From the NCBI RefSeq assembly GCF_051200875.1, contig NZ_CP195191.1, positions 1,426,001 to 1,490,000 of the forward strand: a stretch of DNA of 64,000 bases, read 5' to 3'. Positions 60,452 to 64,000 of the stretch are shown here, piece after piece (the stretch's first letter is position 1; each line of letters starts with the position of its first letter). The DNA comes from Pseudotabrizicola sp051200875. GTDB taxonomy: Bacteria > Pseudomonadota > Alphaproteobacteria > Rhodobacterales > Rhodobacteraceae. The notes beneath the pieces are model-generated. The model worked only from the letters and a program-made list of their open reading frames with translations, was not told the origin of the DNA and did not search any database. The translations under genes and the position numbers were made by a program.

Positions 60452-60994
60452 ATGGAACGCAGCCTGACCCACATCGCCCTTTTCGCCGCGCTGATTGCGG
60501 TTCTGGGCCTTGTTCCGAAGATTGATCTGGCTGCAGGCGTGCCGATTACGGCGCAATCGCTGGGGATCATGCTATGCGGGACGGTGCTGGGGGCAAAGCG
60601 CGGTGCGCTGGCGGTCCTGTTGTTCCTTGGGCTTGTGGCCCTTGGTCTGCCGCTTTTGTCGGGTGGCCGTGGCGGATTGGGTGTTTTTGCCGGGCCTTCG
60701 GTCGGCTTCCTGATCGGCTTTCCGATCGCAGCCTTTGTCGCCGGTCTCGTGGTGGAACGGACCACGCTGGTCCCGTTCTGGGCGGCCCTGTGCGGCGCGA
60801 TTTTCGGCGGCATCGGTGTGATGTATGCCTTTGGCATCCCCGGCATGGCGGTGATGCTGGACAAGACCCTGACCGAGGCCAGCTATCTGGCGATGGCCTT
60901 CCTGCCGGGTGATCTGGTCAAGGCCGTGCTGGCGGGCTTTGTGACCCAAGCCATTGCCAAGGCCCGTCCCGGCGCGCTGATGTCGCGCGCCTAA
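60452..60994 (+). CDS. bioY: biotin ECF transporter S component BioY
   Basis: A 180-residue membrane protein with six helices that binds biotin. BioY hallmarks are PITAQSLGIMLCGTVLGAKRG and GRGGLGVFAGPSVGFLIGFP. It works with BioMN for high-affinity uptake and can have activity alone. ACAGGAG precedes the ATG. Its stop overlaps that of the convergent thiolase gene by 4 nt. No BioR box (TTATMKATAA) was found upstream of bioM. Confidence 0.95.
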   Translation: MERSLTHIALFAALIAVLGLVPKIDLAAGVPITAQSLGIMLCGTVLGAKRGALAVLLFLGLVALGLPLLSGGRGGLGVFAGPSVGFLIGFPIAAFVAGLVVERTTLVPFWAALCGAIFGGIGVMYAFGIPGMAVMLDKTLTEASYLAMAFLPGDLVKAVLAGFVTQAIAKARPGALMSRA

Positions 60995-62067
60995 GGGCGT
61001 TCGACCACCAGTGCAGACCCGATCCCTCCGGCAGAGGCGATGGCCGCAAGGCCCCTGCCCCGTCGCAGGTCGTGAAAGAGGCGCACCGCAAGGATTGCCC
61101 CCGAGGCCCCGATCGGATGACCGCGAGACAGGGCTCCGCCGCCGGGATTGACCGTGGCGGGGTTCAGACCGGCATGGGTGACGCAGGCCATGGCCTGCAC
61201 GGCATAGGCCTCCATCACCTCGACTTGCGCCAGATCCGCGGCGCCTGTCCCCGAGGCCGTCAAAGCCGCGCGGATCGCTGGCACGGGCGCGAGGCCCGGT
61301 TGGCTGGGATCATCCCCCAGCGTCGAGCCTGCCAAGATGCGCAGCGCACCCGCGCGCCACAAATCGTCCGAGGCAACAAGGCAGAAGGCGGCGGCGTCGG
61401 CGGCAACCGCCGCTGTGGCCGCCGTGACCGTTCCCGCAATGGGTTTGGCCCGGGCCGCAATCGCAGGCGTGAGCGCCCGTGCAAAGGCATCGCGCCCCTG
61501 CCCTGCCAGCGGAACGATCTCGGGCCATGTCGACCGCGCCAACGCCTTTGCATGGCTTTCGATGGCAAACGCCTCTTGCTCCGCCCGCGACAGGCGCTCT
61601 ACCTCTGCAAGCAGGGCTGCCGCCTCAGCCATATCGGGGTCGCGGTCGGGCCAAGGCGTGAACGGGGCCTGTTCATAGGGCTGCGGCGCCCCGCCATCCG
61701 GATCTGTCCTGAACCGCAGGGGGCGACGGGTATAGCTTTCCACCCCGCCTGCCAGAACCAGACGGGCCTGCCCACTGTCGACCAAGGCCCGCGCCAGAAG
61801 GATGGCGTCCAATCCCCCGGCGCATTGACGGTCGATGGTCAGGCCCCCCACCTGCTGCGGCAGGCCCGCTGCCAGCGCAATGCGCCGGGCGGGGTTTCCG
61901 CCCAGACCAATGGCATTGGAGCAGATCACCTCATCCGGCGCGCCTACGCCCGCATCGGCGAGACAGGCGAGCAGAACCGGCGCGGCCATGTCTTCGACCG
62001 AAAGCCGCGCAAAGGCCCCGCCACGGGGCACGACCGCCGTGCGTCTTGCGGAAAGGATCACCGCCAT
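60991..62067 (-). CDS. thiolase-family protein with altered active site, biotin-linked
   Basis: A 358-residue thiolase-fold protein, shorter than usual (about 390). The nucleophile is kept as Cys82 in DRQCAGGLDA and the histidine as His317 in RGHPIGASGA. The usual second cysteine of CxGGGxG is Ala344 (AIASAGGIG) and the NEAF motif is MEAY (from Met285). This suggests a changed or partial Claisen chemistry. It overlaps the ligase gene by 10 nt and converges on bioY. A thiolase/ligase pair also accompanies a bioY gene in Bacillus subtilis (yhfS-yhfT-yhfU). Confidence 0.8.
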   Translation of the reverse strand: MAVILSARRTAVVPRGGAFARLSVEDMAAPVLLACLADAGVGAPDEVICSNAIGLGGNPARRIALAAGLPQQVGGLTIDRQCAGGLDAILLARALVDSGQARLVLAGGVESYTRRPLRFRTDPDGGAPQPYEQAPFTPWPDRDPDMAEAAALLAEVERLSRAEQEAFAIESHAKALARSTWPEIVPLAGQGRDAFARALTPAIAARAKPIAGTVTAATAAVAADAAAFCLVASDDLWRAGALRILAGSTLGDDPSQPGLAPVPAIRAALTASGTGAADLAQVEVMEAYAVQAMACVTHAGLNPATVNPGGGALSRGHPIGASGAILAVRLFHDLRRGRGLAAIASAGGIGSALVVERP

Positions 62068-63233
62068 GACGGATGCTCCTGTGCCAAGCGAGCCAAGTCA
62101 GTCTTGCCCGAGGGGAGCGTGGGCCAATCTTGCCGCCATATCAGGGATTTGGGGGCAAGAGTTGGGCCCAGTTCGGCCAACAGCGCCGCCTGAATGGTGG
62201 GCTCGGCGGTCTGGTCGCCCATCAGGCAGGCGAGCAGCACATGGCCGCGTGCGGCATCGGCGACAGGCAAAATCGCCGCCCGGTCCACGCCGGGAAGGCC
62301 CAGAAGAAAGCCCTCGATCTTATCGGGAAAGACGTTGCGGTCAGCGACCGTGACCATACGCCCCTCGCGGCCATACAGGACCAGACCATTCGGGCCCAGT
62401 TCGCCAATTTCGCCCACGGTCAGCCAAGCCCCGTCGCGGCGGGCCGAGCCGGGATCCTCGCCTGCATAGGATTGAAACAGATAGGGGCTTTGCACCCAGA
62501 TCAGGCCGTTCTCCTTCAGACGAAGCTGGACGCCCGGATAGGGCTGGCCCACGGTTTCACCGGTGGCATCGTTTGAGGCAAGCGTGATGAAACTGGTTTC
62601 CGCCGCGCCATAAAATTCGTGGATGACCGCCAAAGGGGCGGCGGTAGCGACCAGTGCGCGCAATCCGGCATCCAGCCGCGCCCCTCCGATCACAACTTGG
62701 CGCAGGGAAAGCGGCCTGTCTTGGCGCGCGGCCGCAGCCATGACGGGCCGCAACTGCGCAGGCGTTGCGTAAAGGACGTGAATTCCACGGTCGGCCAGAG
62801 CCTTCGCCTGCCGGTCTGGGCGCAGGTCTTCCAGCACATGCAGTTCGGCCCCCAGATGCAATGCCTCGATCGCGGCGTAAAGCGCAAGCGAATGCACCAG
62901 TTTGCCAAGGACCGCCACGCGCGTACCGGGTGCGATGTCAAAGAGGCCGGCATTGACGGTGAAACTGGCGATCCAACTGGCCTGCGTGCGGATCACCCGG
63001 CGTGGGCGGCCCAAAGAGCCGCCCGTCAGCGTCTCAAACGCGCCTTGGCCTGCCTCAATCGCGCCGGCGCCGCCGATGCGGAAGGCGGCTCCCTCTGGCC
63101 CGCCCAAGACCGAGGCGAGGGCCGCGCTGCCAATTGCGGGATCTGGAAGGGGGTCAAAGGGCATGAGGCGCGGCTGTTCCTGCCCATCGGGGCCGAACAG
63201 TCGTGCCTTTTCATGCCAGCGAAAGCCCTGCAT
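62058..63233 (-). CDS. AMP-forming acyl ligase, biotin-linked
   Basis: A 391-residue ANL-superfamily enzyme. The P-loop appears as TGGSLGRPRRV (Thr and Lys of the consensus replaced by Leu and Arg), A5 as FYGAAETSF, A8 as YGREGRMVTVADRNVFP, and the catalytic A10 lysine in LPSGKTDL. It is about 100-150 residues shorter than typical acyl-CoA synthetases, missing much of the N-terminal subdomain. It probably activates a carboxylic acid for the neighbouring thiolase. ATG 63233 is 7 nt beyond the aldolase stop; the frame extends to 63353. Confidence 0.8.
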   Translation of the reverse strand: MQGFRWHEKARLFGPDGQEQPRLMPFDPLPDPAIGSAALASVLGGPEGAAFRIGGAGAIEAGQGAFETLTGGSLGRPRRVIRTQASWIASFTVNAGLFDIAPGTRVAVLGKLVHSLALYAAIEALHLGAELHVLEDLRPDRQAKALADRGIHVLYATPAQLRPVMAAAARQDRPLSLRQVVIGGARLDAGLRALVATAAPLAVIHEFYGAAETSFITLASNDATGETVGQPYPGVQLRLKENGLIWVQSPYLFQSYAGEDPGSARRDGAWLTVGEIGELGPNGLVLYGREGRMVTVADRNVFPDKIEGFLLGLPGVDRAAILPVADAARGHVLLACLMGDQTAEPTIQAALLAELGPTLAPKSLIWRQDWPTLPSGKTDLARLAQEHPSWR

Positions 63234-63240
63234 CTGGGGT

Positions 63241-64000
63241 TTAGGGCGTGGTGTTGAACTGGGCACGCATATTCTTGGCCGCTTGCAGCAGCAAAAGCAC
63301 GTCCACACCGACAGCGGTAAAGGTGGTGCCCCAAGCGATGCAGTCATGCGCAAAAGCGGGATCTACGGCCAGAATCCCTGCCGGTTTTCCTGCCGCCTTG
63401 ATGCGGGTGATGGCGTCCTTGATCGCGGCCACGACCTCGGGGTGGCGTGCATTGCCCGGATGCCCCATGCTGGCCGCCAGATCAGACGGGCCGATGAAGA
63501 TGCCATCGACACCATCGACAGCTGCAATCGCCTCGATCTCGGCCAATGCCTCGACAGTTTCGACCTGAACCAGAAGGCAAAGCTCTTCTTCCGCCCGTGT
63601 GGCGTAGTCTGGCACCTGCCCAAAGCGGCTGCCTCGGGTGATCAGGGCAACCCCGCGCATTCCACGCGGCGGATACCGCATGGCTGTGACGGCGGCCTGT
63701 GCTTCTTCGGCGTTTTGCACATAAGGGATAAGAAGGGTCTGGGCGCCCAGATCCAGCAGGCGCTTGATCAGAACGATGTCATTGACCGCCGGACGCACGA
63801 CCGCAGAAACCGGATAGGGCGCCATGGCCTGCATCATGCCCAAGGTGTCTGGCACATCGGTGAGCGCATGTTCTGTGTCGATCACCAGCCAGTCATAGCC
63901 GATGGTGGCCAAGAGTTCCGACGTCACTGTCCCAGTGATGGAATTCCAAAGGCCGATTTGCTGCTGTCCCGCAGCGATGGCGCGTTTGAAGCGGTTTTCG
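63241..64000 (-). CDS. HpcH/HpaI aldolase family protein (5' end outside window)
   Basis: 253 codons of a class II pyruvate aldolase; only a few N-terminal residues should be missing, the visible start being ENRFKRAIAAGQQQIGLWNS. Landmarks: VIDTEHALTDVPDT (base His), AMRYPPRGMRGVA, LVQVETVEALAEIE (metal Glu) and GIFIGPSDLAASMGHPG (metal Asp), closer to authentic HpaI than the paralogue at 2790-3554. It is probably transcribed with the ligase and thiolase genes. Substrate unknown. Confidence 0.88.
   Translation of the reverse strand, partial: ENRFKRAIAAGQQQIGLWNSITGTVTSELLATIGYDWLVIDTEHALTDVPDTLGMMQAMAPYPVSAVVRPAVNDIVLIKRLLDLGAQTLLIPYVQNAEEAQAAVTAMRYPPRGMRGVALITRGSRFGQVPDYATRAEEELCLLVQVETVEALAEIEAIAAVDGVDGIFIGPSDLAASMGHPGNARHPEVVAAIKDAITRIKAAGKPAGILAVDPAFAHDCIAWGTTFTAVGVDVLLLLQAAKNMRAQFNTTP

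Noticed and set aside
1..64000. tRNA, rRNA, CRISPR, integrase, transposase or phage genes
   Set aside because: No T-loop signatures, spacer arrays or matching proteins were seen on reading either strand.

Overview
This is a high-GC alphaproteobacterial chromosome segment, most likely from the family Rhodobacteraceae (Rhodobacter, Gemmobacter or Tabrizicola type). Supporting genes are a UPF0262 gene next to hisD, a short (446-residue) prolyl-tRNA synthetase, a BioMNY biotin transporter, a pccB/pccA/mcm propionyl-CoA block with a ScfR-type regulator, and a bet/cho choline locus. It reads as ordinary core chromosome. I see no rRNA, tRNA, CRISPR array, insertion sequence, integrase or prophage. 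Genes are tightly packed and many overlap by 4 to 10 nt.

Layout. 1-4240 (minus): hisD cluster (LMW phosphatase, UPF0262, VOC protein, hisD), then an HpcH/HpaI aldolase and a glutathione S-transferase. 4424-8513 (plus): polyphosphate kinase 2, DUF1007 plus NicO metal exporter, MATE pump. 8520-13249: NAD epimerase, parE with a coupled unknown ORF and an AT-richer stretch, ABM protein, thioesterase. 13260-19976 (mostly minus): cytochrome c, lolD-lolC, hemolysin III, ThuA-like protein, a plus-strand MDR dehydrogenase, proS. 20162-24920: pentapeptide membrane protein, a PepSY / cytochrome b / membrane LuxR-HTH operon, AI-2E permease and hda. 24979-32079 (plus): ppk1-ppx, then VOC, GNAT, DnaJ-TerB and EEP-nuclease genes. 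32080-44497: propionyl-CoA carboxylation, consisting of mcm, pccA, five little-known small genes, pccB and the regulator pccR. 44555-53054: ydcH, a thermonuclease-like gene, betABI and the divergent choXWV choline uptake operon. 53186-58980: topA, dprA, gabT, small lipoprotein. 59086-64000: bioMNY converging on an aldolase / acyl ligase / thiolase operon.

How the genes work together. Choline imported by ChoXWV is oxidised to glycine betaine by BetA and BetB, probably under BetI acting at a palindrome in the divergent promoter. Propionyl-CoA is carboxylated by PccAB and isomerised to succinyl-CoA by Mcm; TTTGCAAA-type sites stand before both pccB and pccR. Polyphosphate is made by PPK1 and used or made by PPK2, and degraded by PPX. 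Two near-consensus FNR-type sites stand at class II spacing before ppk2 and ydcH, and one CtrA-type box before the thermonuclease gene.

Most interesting are: the thiolase/ligase pair facing bioMNY (the same association as Bacillus yhfS-yhfT with a bioY gene), whose thiolase lacks standard active-site residues; a 16-bp hairpin with a G-quadruplex loop between betB and betA; two abutting 22-bp palindromes before pccR; an 11-bp-period GTACACCCCCN repeat at two loci; a 20-bp perfect inverted repeat inside the pentapeptide gene; and a hairpin that hides the ribosome-binding site of the gene after pccB.
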